NCBI GenBank assembly: GCA_963693315.1
Contig: OY856186.1
Span: forward strand, 133,661,784-133,725,783
Reading direction: 5' to 3'
Origin: Diogma glabrata
Lineage: Eukaryota; Arthropoda; Insecta; Diptera; Cylindrotomidae
Length of the DNA: 64,000 nt
The notes below the pieces were generated by a model. The model did not search any database and was not told the DNA's origin. It worked only from the letters and a program-made list of their open reading frames with translations. This document shows positions 10,461-24,498 of this stretch, in pieces (position 1 is the stretch's first letter; every line of letters starts with the position of its first letter). The position numbers were made by a program, and so were the translations under genes.

Positions 10461-12150
10461 CCTTGGTTTTAAATATAAACGAAAATAAGTAGGATGAAAA
10501 GACTTTAAAGATTCATGCAGACAATTGTATAAATAAGGAGCCATGAAAAGTAAAAACCACCGACAGTATATATTTCACCTGAAAGCCACTATACAACGAT
10601 TATTAGTACATTTTGACGTCTTTTTGGCCATTTCTGGAGTAAAATTAAACTTGGTAACATGCGGTATTAGTAAACGATACAAAGCATATGTCAATTTTAT
10701 CAAAAGTATTTGGCAATCGCCAGCGGCATTAAGTACCAGTTTATTTCATTGCATTACTAATTTTTACATTACGATTTTTCATTTTGAAAATTTTGTATTT
10801 GTATGAAACTAAACATTTTTATATTTAATTTAATTATATATTTAATTTATTTTAAAAAATTAAAATATAATAGTTTGGTTTGGTTTCCAAGTTATTTTTA
10901 TTTAATAATTTATTTAAAATAAATTTATTAAAGATTAGAGCAACCACTTATAATATTTTTGTTACATGTTTCGAACATAAATGTTCATTCTCAAACGTTT
11001 TTAATTTTTATTATTATAAAAAAAAGACTGGAATATGAAACACGAAAATGAACACCGCTCCACCATCAATTGGAAACGGATTTTCTGATATTCAAATAAA
11101 TAATTAAAAATTCAATTTGCATTGATATTTTTGATTTACATACGGTTTTCAGGAATCTATGCCTTATTAAATTACGCTTTAAGGAACATATAAATAAGTT
11201 ATACTAACTAATCTTCATTACTACTGCTTAATATGAAGATTTTTTTACTCTTTCATTATTTTCATTACATCAGATAAAATCTGCAATTTAAAATTCATAA
11301 ATTTATTTGAATATTAAGTTGAAAAAAACAAAATAAATGGAAAAAGTGTCATTAAATTATAGTATTTCATTCCGTTTTTTTTGCTGTGTATATTTATAAG
11401 CAAACATTCTTAAGAATATGTTATAAAGAAGAACGCAAAAAGGGAAAAGTGGTTTTAACATAATTCATGGCAATAATTATTTTTTAGTTTACAGTCAGTC
11501 CTAAAAATTATTTAAAACATTTTCTAGAGTTTTAGCAATATTTATTATTAATGATGTATGTATACAGTCTTAATTTTGTTTCACAAGAACATTTTTGTTG
11601 TTTGGCATTCCGTTTTATTTCATAATAAATCTAAACCTGTATTATAAAACCTGTATTATATTATATTCCTTGCAAAATAATGCAGTTACTTAAAATATAA
11701 AAGATAAGTTTTTTTGTTTTATTCATAAAGATAAAAAACAAGTCAATTTTTTATCACACAACATTGGAAAAAGTGATGATCTATAACAAGTAATTGAGGA
11801 AATGACAAGTTTCTCTTTCTTATATATTTTCTTTAGATTTTCTTTTCTTATTATTTTATTTAAGTTAGGGTACTTTTATTATTTATTACAAACGAAGAAA
11901 AATGTTAAAAAAAAATATTGTAAATAAGAATCATATATCGTTTTAATACAATCGTATAAAGTTGATAAAATTAATGTATTTATGACAAACAAAAGGTGTA
12001 TATGCATATAATTAAAAAATGTCCTTATACATTTTAATTTATTACAAATAAGTAAAATATATAAATCTGTGGAACAGGTTAAAGTACACTAACCTAGATA
12101 AATTTCTAGTATAACATGTTCGACGTGAATTCACGATAAAATGCAGGCGC
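10461..12150. other. AT-rich DNA, nothing recognised
   Basis: Contains one 87-codon open stretch (10543-10806, +) with no recognisable motif. Otherwise it is low-complexity AT-rich sequence without terminal repeats. Confidence 0.4.
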
Positions 12151-12732
12151 TGAAAAACACGTGAAATCAGGAAGGTCTGGAAATGAGGTTTTAATTTTGT
12201 ATATTTAGGTATTGGAATTCGTTGACATCAATAAAAAAAAATTGTCTGCGTTTTTAGTTTTTAACCCTGTCTTAAGATACAGGGTGATGAAAAATCAAAA
12301 AATTGCTCGACTCTGGTGTATTGAAATGGCTCTACAGTCAAAATTACTGAACTGATTTTAATGTTATATAGCTCGTGATTATTGAACAGAGCTAATCAAA
12401 ATTATAATTCACATTATATAACCTTGAACATTTTCTTTTAGAAAAATAACGGTAAAAAATTCAAATTCGATTTTCTAGAAATGCGTATTTTTAAAATTTT
12501 TATTTTTTAATATGTGAAAGGTAACATAGGTACCTAACTAACATTTTATAAAAAATTCAGGAGGGGAAAATGTTTTGTTTTTTTTTATTAATTGTATTGC
12601 AACACCCCTTAAAATTTTTCATCATAAAAAAAAGTGGAGTTAAAAAATTAATAGTTTTTTTTGGATTTACATATATGTTTTTATAATAAATTTTTAATTT
12701 TAACTCAAAATAAATATGTTACACATTTTTTA

Positions 12733-13061
12733 TCATTTATTTAATTTTACATTACTAAATTCCGTAGAGTTAGAATAACGTCTAGCTAAGATTGATCCAC
12801 CATTTGTAGGAATGTATGAGGGATAGGGATATCCTCGTGTTCCAGGAATTGTTTTTAAATTGGCGTATCTATCAGCTAGTTGATTTCGTTTTGCAATGTA
12901 ACCTACCTCCGTTACATAGAAAAAATGCATGTTATCTTGAAAATTGGAGCTGCTGCCCAGTTATTTAACTCCAGAGGTGTTGATATAACTTTGTCGTATT
13001 CTTTCTTAAGACTCGCTCTAGCTGCTTTTCTTTTTACTGTTCCTCCAATTCCATCACATCA
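12733..13061 (-). pseudogene. C-terminal relic of a long-TIR transposon protein (CDGIGGTVKR type)
   Basis: On the minus strand from 13058 one frame reads CDGIGGTVKRKAARASLKKE and continues to LNNWAAAP. After a frameshift another frame (12930-12733) reads QLADRYANLKTIPGTRGYPY up to a stop. I recall these two signatures (CDGIGGTxKR.AARASL and IPGTR) from a family of uncharacterised aphid and Hydra proteins that I take to be transposon-encoded. A stop directly precedes the CDGIGG motif. The gene end abuts the left inverted arm, which suggests that it belongs to element A. Confidence 0.6.
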
Positions 13062-13559
13062 GAACTGCGCTACCCAGGTAACGAGGAGGTACAGTTCACC
13101 AAGGAGTAGTTAGTTGAAGACGTACAAACGATTTTTTTGATCGCAGTACTGTAGCCCCACTATATTCTGATCTAAGCTATAATCTTATCTGGTAATTGAA
13201 GTACACATAATATATATTTTTGTGTTAAAAATAATATAATATTTGCTGTGATAAAATATACTATATCGAATATTAAGCAGTGTTGCAAAACGTTACTCGT
13301 AACGTAACGCAAAAACAGAATAACGAAATGAAATAGCGTTATTAGTAATAATTACGTTCATAACGTTTTAAAAATTAAACTACGTTACAATAACGTAAAA
13401 CGTAACGATAACTCAATATTTTATTTCGTTTTTCGGGTGACTTTTTTTATAATTATGTATATGAAAATCAAAACACAAAAACCGGTTGAATAAAATCCAA
13501 CTTATCTGCTCTTTATCAATTTTTGCGGACGCTTAAACTACAGATTTTGGTAGTTCTAA

Positions 13560-14153
13560 TGCCCGATTTATAGTCGGTAACGTTAACTTAACGTTAACTT
13601 TAACTTAACCCTAACTTAAGACATCTAAAAATTTTGATTTATAGTCGGTAAGAAATTACGTATTCATTGACGTTTGATCTGATATTAATTATTGTTTTGT
13701 AATCAATGTTACAAATCAATCAATTCTTTAAAAGTAATAAACTCAATCAATGTTACAAATCAATCAATTCTTTAAAAGTAATAAACTGTTTTTAAAATCA
13801 AAATTTAAAATAATAAAATTCGAAACATACATTTGATACAAAATTTAAAAATAAAAAAATTTATTTTCATATTAATTTTCTGCTAATATTTGGCTTTAAA
13901 GTCGCTCTTTTTATATCCTTTGCATTTTTTAAAAAATAAAATTTTATTTTTATGGACACTTGCAATTAAATATTACTTTTCTTCAGTTTTTATACCAAAC
14001 GTCAACAAATCCTTAACAAAATCTTTCAGATAGAATGAAATGAACTTTACGTTAAGTTTGCGTTAACGACTAAAATGCTCTAGTGCATTTTCATACATTT
14101 GTACTTTACGTTAAGTTAACGTTAAGTTAAAGTTACCGACTATAAATCGGGCA
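13560..14153. mobile_element. Nested MITE, TIR TGCCCGATTTATAGTCGGTA
   Basis: Both ends begin TGCCCGATTTATAGTCGGTA and pair over about 40 bp, continuing into alternating GTTAAC/TTAACG words. It is flanked by TAA on each side (13557-13559 and 14154-14156), compatible with a PIF/Harbinger TWA duplication, although a TA duplication cannot be excluded. No transposase gene. Internal GACGTTTG/CAAACGTC words give further symmetry. Confidence 0.8.
13701..13788 (+). repeat. Tandem repeat, 44 bp x 2
   Basis: Two adjacent, nearly identical 44 bp units starting AATCAATGTTACAAATCAAT (13701 and 13745), inside the nested MITE. Confidence 0.95.
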
Positions 14154-14639
14154 TAAAATTTTGTACAATTTTAAGTTTATTTTAAATAATTTCAAGTCTG
14201 TAGTAGCCGTTTTGCATCACAGGTGTTTTGAATAATTTTAAGAAAGAATATTTTTATGCTGGCCGAGAAATCAATCTGAAGATCTATTAAAAGCAACTCT
14301 AATAGTTATAAACAAACTATCAGATTTGTGAAAACTCCTGATTATTAGTTTTTGTAAAAATTAATTATTTTTAATATGAAATGATTTCAAAATATTCGTC
14401 GGAGTGACGTGGATAATCTATTGTATAATTCTTTAATTTTAATTACTTCAGTTACATATCTACGCCCGTCGATGATCTCCACGAGATCAAAACTATAGTA
14501 GTGTGAATTATAAAAAATATATATACTTAAAAATTTTAAAATTATTGTTTTTTTAATTGTTTTTTATATATAACAATAGTGAATAATAAAAGGTGTCGTT
14601 ATTAAAATTAAAGAATTTGAAATGAGTCAAATTTTATAG

Positions 14640-14716
14640 TTACGTTATTTTAAAATTAAATTGTAATGTTTAAAACTAATCTGTTAAACATTACATTTAA
14701 TTTTAAAATAACGTAA
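14640..14716. repeat. Hairpin with ~32 bp arms
   Basis: TTACGTTATTTTAAAATTAA... is followed 12 bp later by its complement (...TTAATTTTAAAATAACGTAA). It lies in the right part of the hAT MITE. Confidence 0.9.
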
Positions 14717-15626
14717 TTATAACGTTATAACATAATAAAATATAATATTTTTCTGTTTCATAACGAAAAAACGTACCGAAAAAATAAATATACTGTTATA
14801 AAAACGAAACGCATAACGTTACGATTTTTTTTTTCGTTTTGCAACACTGATATTAAGTAATCTCTCTGGACTAAAATTGCCCAGCTTTATTTTTTGAGAG
14901 TCAACAAAACATATATTGTGATTAAAAATTAACTAAAGGTCAATTTTTCTCCATAAAACAAAAACAATACTTCCACTACACCTAAGTGAACAACAAATAG
15001 AAACTAGGGAAAAGTATAATATGAGTCTAAACCAGGGACGGGGAACCTTTTTACCATTAAAGGCCAATTATAATTTTGTAAATCGTTAACAGGCCGCCTT
15101 ATGCCAATAAAATTAAATTAAAAAAAAACAAAAAATTTTCCCCTCCCGAATTTTTTATAAAATGTTAGTAACATATGTACCTTTAACATATTAAAAAATC
15201 AAAAATTTAAAAAATACGCATTTCTAGAAAATCGAATTTGAATTTTTACTGTTATTTTTCTAAAAGAAAATGTTCAAGTTCATATAATGTGAATTATTAT
15301 TTTGATTAGGTCTGTTCAATACCTACATTTTGAGCTATATAACATTAAAATCAGTTCAATAGTTTTGACTGTAGAGCCATTTCAATACACCTGTATCTTA
15401 AGAAAGATACATCTGTATCTTTCTTAAGATACAGGTGTATTGAATCTTAAGAAAGATAGGTAAAAAAAAAACTAAAAACGCAGAAAATTTTTTTTATTGA
15501 TGTCAATGAATTCCAATACCTAAATATACAAAATTAAAATCTCATTTCCAAAATTGCATGTTTTTTGCTGATTTCACGTGTTTTTCACCAGGCAATTGTA
15601 CTATTTATAAAATGAATAGTGTATTA

Positions 15627-15687
15627 TAGTTAACACTTTTTGCCGTAGGCTCTTGCCATAATTCGTTGAATAACGTATTTGTTTTGA
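15627..15687 (+). repeat. Short dispersed repeat also found at 54465
   Basis: GTTAACACTTTTTGCCGTAGG...AATTCGTTGAATAACGTATTTG recurs with few changes at 54465-54520, where it forms the left part of a small insertion. This is probably a fragment of the same small element. Confidence 0.65.
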
Positions 15688-16114
15688 CCACTGAGTGATC
15701 ATAAAAATTAAATTAAATCTTTTATTTACTTCGGTTTTGAAAAAACCTAAGTATTGCATTCATGAGCCAAAAGTGAAATTTTAGCCCCCACTTGTTTGGG
15801 CATTTCTCGACGTTTTAAGACCTACTGATTCTACAAAAGCAAAAAAAAATTGTATGTCTGTCTGCCGGCCGGCCGTCCGTCTAAACCGTCAAAATGTAGA
15901 AAACGGCGGGAGGGATTTCAAAAAATGTTGTTTCTAAAAATAGGTATACTCAATGGTAAGAGCCGAAAGGACGATGTGTTCGATAGCTGTCCCGAAAGTG
16001 TGTCAAAAAATCGTCAAGTGTGTCAAAACAAGGAAATTTGCATATATTTTGCTTAAAAACGTTCATTTTAAATGATTACGAATAGAAACATTGAATATGA
16101 AATCTTGATGGTCG

Positions 16115-16475
16115 GGATTGGTATGTGAGACCAAAAACTAGATTATTGCATTATTTATAAGTTTGTCAAAAAACATGTTGTCAAATGTGTCAAAAGAAAG
16201 ATTTTTTATTTATTATTCTACCCAATTTTTTGTAAAATATAAAATTAATTATTTGTATGACATGAAATTTTATTATTATTATTGAGAATTATGGCATCAT
16301 AAGTTTGTCAAAAAAATAATGTCAAGTATGTCCAAAGAATGATTTTCATTTATTTTTTTCATAAAATATTAAAATTAGTTATTTGAATGAAATGAAAATG
16401 ATATTATTATTATTGAGAATTTTATTGCATTATAAGTTTGTAAAAAGAAATTGTCATTATGGTATTTAGAACCTA
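16115..16475 (+). repeat. ~141 bp tandem units in the left arm of element B
   Basis: Degenerate tandem units containing AATAATAATAATAAAATTT-like, GTTTGTCAAAAAA and TGACATGAAATTTTATTATT words. They are the mirror of the better-preserved array at 20341-20830. Confidence 0.7.
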
Positions 16476-17910
16476 TTTATAAAAATATGAACGGGCTGAA
16501 ATCTCAAGGCTCTGAAATATCAAGACTTTGGTCTGGGTTAAGGATTTTGATATAGTTTTCGGTAAAACACATTTATGAGGACATTGTTTTTAGTTTTGGT
16601 CAGCGATGTATATTTAGCGTTTCGAGAAAATATTACAAAATCACAAATTCATATCTGTCAAAATTCCAAAATTATTGTAAAAATTAAATGAAATCAAAAA
16701 TTCAAATTTTTTTCAAAATTCTAAATATATTCCAAAAATTATTACAAAATCAAAGATTAAAACTTTTTTCAAAAATTCTAAAATAAAAATATGGCAAAAA
16801 TTATAACAAAATCAAAAATTGAAACTTTTTTCAAAATTCCAAAAATATTCCAAAAATTAGAATAAAATCAAATATTAAAACTTTTTCTAAACTCTAATAA
16901 TATTCCAAAAATTCTTAAAAATTCAAAAATTCAAACTTTTTCCAAAATTCTAAAAATATTGCAAAAATTATAACAATATCAAAAATTGAAACTTTTTTCA
17001 AAAATTCAAAAATTATAATAAAATCAAAAATGTACAATTTTTAAAATAAAAATGAAATATATGGGCTATTATTTTGAAAACGTACATCGAAAAAAAAACA
17101 ACTATTTTTTAAAAATCTGAAATTTTGATATTTTGTAGGTATTGACGAAAGGAAAAAAGTAATTTCTGCTTTTATTTTTTGTGTACTCTGAATCGGAGTT
17201 ATGCGCGGTTGAATTTTGAGGCTTTTTCACGTAGTTTTTGGTAATGGTGGCAATGTTTTGTGAATAGGTGCCACAAATTTCATCCGACTTACGTATATTT
17301 TTGCAAGTAAAAAGGAAAATAATTGAATAATTGAAATAAGTAAGTTTAAAATTAATAACTTTTCTCTTTTCCGCTAGGCGGCGCGTAAAACCTTGGTTTA
17401 CTTCAAAGCTCATATCTCAAAAAGTAGGCTTTTTTTTTTGTTTTTCACAAATTTTAAAGTAAACATATGCAGCTATGAAATTGAGAAATAAAAAGTCAGC
17501 AATTCAATATGGATTTTTTCTTACGATTTTTTAAAGTTTGGTATATGAAAAATTCACATGTGTTTTTTTATTAAGTTAATAATCCTGTACTAAATGTGGA
17601 TCTAATAAATTAAACATTTCATATTTTAACACCTGCAATAAATTTGAACCATTTTTTGTGTATTTCTGATTGAGAAACAGGTTTTTATTCAGAATAAGAA
17701 TTGGAGATCCCAATGATCGAAGATTTTGTTATAATTTCAACATCACCAACACTAACATTAGAAAAAAACATTAAAAAAATATTTTTCCTATAAACATTAT
17801 AATTTAATCAATATTATAAATAAATACATTAAAAAATTAATTTATATATTTTTTTTTTGCCTTTAAATTGAAATATTTATGATCATCAGAAAAAGAAAAC
17901 ATTTTGGCAA

Positions 17911-19069
17911 TTATTTTATCGGGTGTAGTGTTATCCGGTAAAAAACAGTGGAATCCTTGAGTTCTTTGTTTTCTTCCAAGAACATTTCGTAGATGTCGGT
18001 GAGGGTCCATAACACCAACCGCTTTGATTTCTTAATTTTTGTCGATCCTTCTGTAATAGTAACAACATCTTTAAGGCCAGGCATTGTTCTACTAATTTCC
18101 TCTGATAAGAAGTATGTTTGAATTTGTTTTACTATATTTTGTGACAAACTGTGCACTTGTTTGCTTTGAGGCCAACTGTAAGGACCTACTGTTTCCAACA
18201 GATCCATGGCGAATTCTACCAGTCGTCTTGATGCATTAAATTCATCCTGGATACGTTGATTTGACCAAAATTTACGTGGTAGAGTTGTCAACAAAAACAC
18301 TTGTTTTGATTTACAGCTGGCATCTTTAAACTTTTTTAAGGTTCATAAGCCATGATGTATATTCACATTCCTCGTTTGGTGATAACACTTTAACTGAATC
18401 TACTTGAAATATTCTTTGACTTATTGCCGATGTGACACTTGCAATTTTTTTATAACTTCCTGTTGTAATATGATTTTGTTTGATAGGAGATTCGGCTAAC
18501 CTTCCAAGAACATTGTTAATGTTCCAATGAACCAGTTGTTGTGGGACCCAGGTCTAGACCTAGGTCTTAAAAGGTATTTATGTGTTGTTGTGACACATAT
18601 TCTAAACCCTATTACACAACACATTTTATTAAAAAAAAAAAAAAAAAAAAAAAATATCTTCTAAAATGTCATTAAGTAGTTCAGGAACTGGTGGAGATAT
18701 AGTATCAACTGAAACTGGTGATGGATCTAAAGATGCTGGAGGTATTTGAATATTTTCGTTCGTTGGAACATTTTCCACATCCTGATTTATAGAAATAATT
18801 TCACTATCGATAGTTTCCGAACATGAAAGCTGCTGTATAGAAAATATTAGTTGCATATGAATTTTTATTCATTTTAATAAAATAATTAAATTTACCTTAT
18901 TTTTATAGATATAAGTGCGACATGTTTCACATATAAACTGGTCATCACGCAAAGTAAAATTTAGGGTCGCAGCTTTTTGAATAACAGCTGGTGTGACCAG
19001 TTTCACATTTTTTGATGTCCGCTGATGATTTTTGAGACCGTACAAGTTACAGCACAATTTGAAAGGCAT
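17911..19069 (-). pseudogene. N-terminal half of a long-TIR transposon protein (Zn finger + SR.MPG.KD region)
   Basis: Read right to left. 19069-18869 encodes an N-terminal zinc-binding module (CCNLYGLKNH, then CETC). 18856-18657 is an acidic Ser/Pro linker. After a 127 bp LINE-tail insertion (18656-18530), a frame at about 18535-18320 reads LAESPIKQNHITTGSYKKIA. After a frameshift, 18300-17911 reads LPRKFWSNQRIQDEF and later SEEISRTMPGLKDVVTI and KRLVLWTLTDIYEMF. I recall this order from uncharacterised TE-like proteins of aphids and Hydra that also carry a CDGIGGTVKR motif, as seen in element A. It ends abruptly at the left side, so the C-terminal half is missing. It starts ~380 bp inside the right arm. 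Confidence 0.65.
18530..18656 (+). mobile_element. 5'-truncated LINE tail inserted in the element B gene
   Basis: Contains GTTGTTGTGGGACCCAGGTC, a TGTTGTTGTGACACATATTC stretch and CACAACACATTTTATT followed by a long A run. It matches the 3' end of the LINE at 33375-33500 (opposite strand there). It interrupts the minus-strand protein relic, so it arrived after that gene. Confidence 0.85.
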
Positions 19070-20340
19070 TTCTATTATTATCTTTTCTAAACGTTATGTC
19101 TTCTAAATATTTTGGAATATAATTGATTATAAGGCAATCCAATCAATATATATATACCCTTGAAATAGTTTTGACATAGGTAGAATCAGGTAAAATTAGG
19201 TAGGTACAATTCAATATATTTTGTTTGGATGCAAGTATAATTTGGTCAAAAACCGTTTGTGGGCGTCATTAGAAATTTTAAATGTTAAAATTATGAGCCT
19301 CTTAAGAGATTTTAATTAGTAAAAAGGGGCTGAATAGACATTTTTTAAAATGAATAAGCATTTTACACACCCTTTTAATAATTTAAATTCCTTTATTTTA
19401 CCACTTAACTTAAATTAATTTTTAATAAGTTTTTAACCATTTAACCGCACAGAAAATGGTTCAAATTTATTGCAGGTGTTAAAATATGATATGTTTAATT
19501 TATTAGATCCACATTTAGTACAGGATTATTAACTTAATAAAAAAACACATGTGAATTTTTCATATACCAAACTTTAAAAAATCGTAAGAAAAAATCCATA
19601 TTGAATTGCTGACTTTTTATTTCTCAATTTCATAGCTGCATATGTTTACTTTAAAATTTGTGAAAAACAAAAAAAAAAAGCCTACTTTTTGAGATATGAG
19701 CTTTGAAGTAAACCAAGGTTTTACGCGCCGCCTAGCGGAAAAGAGAAAAGTTATTAATTTTAACCTTACTTATTTCAATTACTCAATTATTTTCCTTTTT
19801 ACTTGCAAAAATATACGTAAGTCGGATGAAATTTGTGGCACCTATTCACAAAACATTGCCACCATTACCAAAAACTACGTGAAAAAGCCTCAAAATTCAA
19901 CCGCGCATAACTCCGATTCAGAGTACTCAAAAAATAAAAGCAGAAATGACTTTTTTCCTTTTGTCAATACCAACAATATATCAAAATTTCAGATTTTTTA
20001 AAAATCAAAAATTTAAAAATCAACAAAAAAATGTAAGTTTTCAAAATAATAGCCCATATATAAAATTCACAAATTCAAAAATTCTTTTTTTTTTCAAAAT
20101 TCTAAAATTTTTGCAAAAATTATAACAAAATCAAAAATTAAAACTTTTTCCAAAATTCTAAAAATACTTCAAAAATTATTATAAAATCAAATATACAAAC
20201 TTTTTTCAAAGTTCCAAAAATAGTTCAAAAACTATAACAACTTCAAAAATTTTCATATCCAATTTCATGTAAAATTACATTTACGTAATACAAACGGCTA
20301 AATATTTTTTCCAAAAAATTGGCTAAAAACATAAATGAAA

Positions 20341-20830
20341 TCATTTTTTTGACACACTTGACAATATTTTTTTGACAAACTTAAAATGCAATAAAATTCC
20401 CAATAATAATAATTTCATATTCATTAAATTTCATTTCATACAAATAACTAATTTTATTTTTTTCTAAAAAAATAAATGAAAATCATTCTTTTGACACACT
20501 TGACATTATTTTTTTGGCAAACTTATAATGCCATAATTCTCTATAATAATAATAAAATTTCATGTCATACAAATAATTAATTTTATTTTTTACCATAAAA
20601 TTGGGTAAAAAAATATATAAAAATGTTTCTTTTGACACACTTGACAACATTTTTTGACACACTGATAGTGCTATAATTCTCAATAATAATAATAAAATTT
20701 TATGTCATACAAATATTTAATTTTATTTTTTTCCAAAAAATTGGGTAAAATAATAAATAAAAATCTTTCTTTTGACATACTTGACAACATTTGTTTGACA
20801 AACTTCTAATGCAATAATCTAGTATTTGAT
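20341..20830 (+). repeat. Tandem array, ~141 bp x 3.5, right arm of element B
   Basis: Units starting TTTTGACACACTTGACA recur at about 20347, 20488, 20630 and 20770 (spacings 140-142 bp). Each has TAATAATAATAAAATTTCAT and AATTAATTTTATTTTT words. Confidence 0.85.
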
Positions 20831-21214
20831 CTTACATACCCACCCGACCATCAAGATTTCTCCACATTCTGTGTTCCTACTCATTATCTGATCACTTAAA
20901 ATGAACGTTTTTTAAGCAAAATATGCAAATTTCCTGGTTTAGACACACTTGACGATTTTTTGACACATTTGACGATTTTTTGACACACTTCCAGTACAGT
21001 TATCGAACACATCGTACTTTTGGCTCTTACCATTGAGTGCAATGTACCTATTTTTAGAAACCAAAATTTTTAAAATCCCTTCAGCGGTTTTCTAGATTTC
21101 GTCGGTTGTGGCGGTCGGCCGGACAGCCGTCAGACAGACATACATTTTTTTTGCTTTTTGGAATTGTTATGACCTAAAACGTCGAGAAATGCCAAAACAA
21201 GTGTGGGTAAGAAT

Positions 21215-21414
21215 NNNNNNNNNNNNNNNNNNNNNNNNNNNNNNNNNNNNNNNNNNNNNNNNNNNNNNNNNNNNNNNNNNNNNNNNNNNNNNNNNNNNNN
21301 NNNNNNNNNNNNNNNNNNNNNNNNNNNNNNNNNNNNNNNNNNNNNNNNNNNNNNNNNNNNNNNNNNNNNNNNNNNNNNNNNNNNNNNNNNNNNNNNNNNN
21401 NNNNNNNNNNNNNN
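21215..21414. other. Assembly gap (200 N)
   Basis: Exactly 200 unknown bases, a conventional placeholder. It cuts the right arm of element B and abuts a (TA)n tract, which probably caused the assembly break. Confidence 1.
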
Positions 21415-23157
<1,743 letters not shown>

Positions 23158-23621
23158 TAATTAACGCTGGTGTATCCCAAGGCTCAGTTTTATCCCCCCC
23201 TCCTCTTCTCTATTTCCAATTTATATCAAAGAACTATGGAAAATCATTAGTAACCCAATAAATAGTTTAGGAGATGATAGTACACTGCACAAGTCATTCG
23301 TTCCCCTATCTTCAAAGGATACAATGCACGAACGAATAAATCCTGACCGGAGAGACGCTGCCATAAATGTAGACGAGGACCTAGAAAAAGTTGCCGATTG
23401 GGGTGACAAAAATCTGATCAATTTTAACTTCACCAAAACACAGCTATTGATTGTTTCCAGATCAAAAACCGAGTTCCTCAATGATATTTGAATTAGTATA
23501 TGTAATGAACAATTAAACGAATGTGAAAGCGTTCGTTTATTGGCACTCACAATTTACAATTACTTACTCTGGAACGATCATATAATGGCAATGGCAAAGA
23601 GCGCGTCAAAAAAAAAGTAGG
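23158..23621 (+). pseudogene. LINE reverse transcriptase fragment (5' part of a split copy)
   Basis: Starts in RT motif B (NAGVSQGSVLSP; the related LINE at 33-35 kb has NADVPQGS here). It continues through a damaged active site (NSLGDDSTLHKSF where the relative has NSFADDSTLHKSF) and the thumb to MAMAKSASKK. Several stops and frameshifts are present. At 23621 it is cut by a ~2 kb insert and resumes at 25609 with KLGLLNRC, so the two parts are one old insertion. The copy was 5'-truncated before motif B. Confidence 0.8.
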
Positions 23622-23699
23622 GTCTGCGTCGGACCAGACGGTGGAAGTTATACTTCTTTGGCCATTCGCTCGCACACACGCACACAGACAGACAGATAG

Positions 23700-24055
23700 G
23701 ATACATTAAAAAAAAATAACTAAAAACAACCAAAATATTATTCAAAAAAAAAAAAAAAATAAAAAAAAATATTCGAAAAAAAAAATATTATTCAAAAAAA
23801 AAATATAATACAAAAAAAAAAAATATCGTTAAAAAAAAGCAAAAAAAAACATATTATTCAAAAAATAAATAAAAAAAAATATTATTCAAAAAAAAAATTA
23901 TTTTTCAAAAAGTATAAGAACGTATAATCGTCGATTTTTCTTAGTTTTCTTAGTCAAAAAAAAAAAAAAAATATTCAAAAAAAAATATTATCCAAAAAGA
24001 AAAAAAAAATATTATTCAAAAAAAATATTATTCAAAAAACTAATAATTATTAATT
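23700..24055. repeat. A-rich simple repeat (AAAAATATTATTCAAAA)n
   Basis: Imperfect tandem units of A-runs separated by TATTATTC or TATTCG words over ~350 bp. Confidence 0.85.
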
Positions 24056-24420
24056 ACTAGAAGGTACCCGCACGGCGATGCCCGTGCTTCCCAGATAAAG
24101 TGGTTGAAAACTGTTTTTTTTTTTTTGAGTAAATTTTCCTATAGTTTTTTTTAATGTCATTTAATTTTACTTATTTTATTAGTAATATGTATATAAAAAC
24201 TTTGAAAAAAATGTAATAGTATCATTTTACAGTCAGCAAAAGCCATTAAGTAAATGTCTCTAAAGCTATAGATAAATTTACATATTAAATGTATGTTAAA
24301 ATTAAAACACATTTGACAGAGAAATAATAAAAAAATAATTTTTATAAATGTAGATGGCAAAAGATTAAGGTTAGAAAAAAGTTAAAATTTTATTCCAAAG
24401 ATTTAATTCAAATAATTTAA

Positions 24421-24498
24421 TGTGTCACGAACAATTAGGTGAGCGTAAATATATTTGTTTATTGGATGTCACAATTGTCAATTACTTACTCCGAAACC
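24421..24498 (+). pseudogene. Small LINE scrap inside the insertion
   Basis: TGTCACGAACAATTAGGTGA...TTGTCAATTACTTACTC closely matches the LINE text at 23496-23570 (thumb region, LLGVTVSNDLLWN in the relative). It is too short to place further. Confidence 0.6.

Larger units (their letters stand above)
13278..14849. mobile_element. hAT-type MITE with 8-bp target duplication
   Basis: Ends are CAGTGTTGCAAAACG and its exact complement (15 bp). The element is flanked on both sides by ATATTAAG (13270-13277 and 14850-14857), a perfect 8-bp target duplication, which together with the CAG start is diagnostic of hAT. Both subterminal regions are dense in TAACG/CGTTA words, as expected for transposase-binding sites. 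It has no coding capacity. It is inserted in element A and carries a second MITE at 13560-14153. Confidence 0.9.
12151..15587. mobile_element. Element A: long-terminal-inverted-repeat transposon
   Basis: The left arm (12151-12578) and right arm (15128-15587) are inverted copies beginning TGAAAAACACGTGAAATCAG and ending near the CCCCTCC/GGAGGGG word. They match over ~430 bp with scattered changes and small indels. Between the arms lie a protein relic (13061-12733, minus) and a nested MITE pair (13278-14849). The flanks show no clear target duplication. Architecture: very long TIRs around a single gene. Confidence 0.8.
15780..21214. mobile_element. Element B: giant inverted-repeat element (~1.8 kb arms)
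   Basis: The left arm (about 15780-17662) and right arm (about 19453-21214, running into an assembly gap) are inverted copies with the same internal order. From outside inward each has a GC-rich outer block with GTCTGTCTGCCGGCCG, a block with GTGTCAAAA/TTTTGACAC words, ~141 bp tandem units, short AAAATTC-type repeats, and an inner block with CGCCGCCTAGCGG. The 1.8 kb centre holds the N-terminal half of a transposon-type protein on the minus strand. Parts of the inner arm also exist as dispersed repeats elsewhere in the window. Confidence 0.8.

Noticed and set aside
10543..10806. 87-codon open frame after the hAT region
   Set aside because: No similarity to hAT or any family I know, and composition is the same as the surrounding non-coding DNA. 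Left unassigned.
12121..15620. Target-site duplication for element A
   Set aside because: The flanks (TGCAGGCGC before, CCAGGCAAT after) share CAGG only out of register with the ends, so I do not claim a duplication.
15850..16056. 68-codon frame with a Pro/Arg-rich start
   Set aside because: It is part of the GC-rich outer arm of element B. The mirror copy at about 20930-21150 does not preserve it, and there is no motif.
17102..20001. Two nearly identical ~100-codon frames (17413-17102 minus and 19696-20001 plus)
   Set aside because: They lie at mirror positions in the arms of element B, and other copies of the repeat (905-1563, 36941-37590) do not keep the frame open. The conservation is of the DNA repeat.
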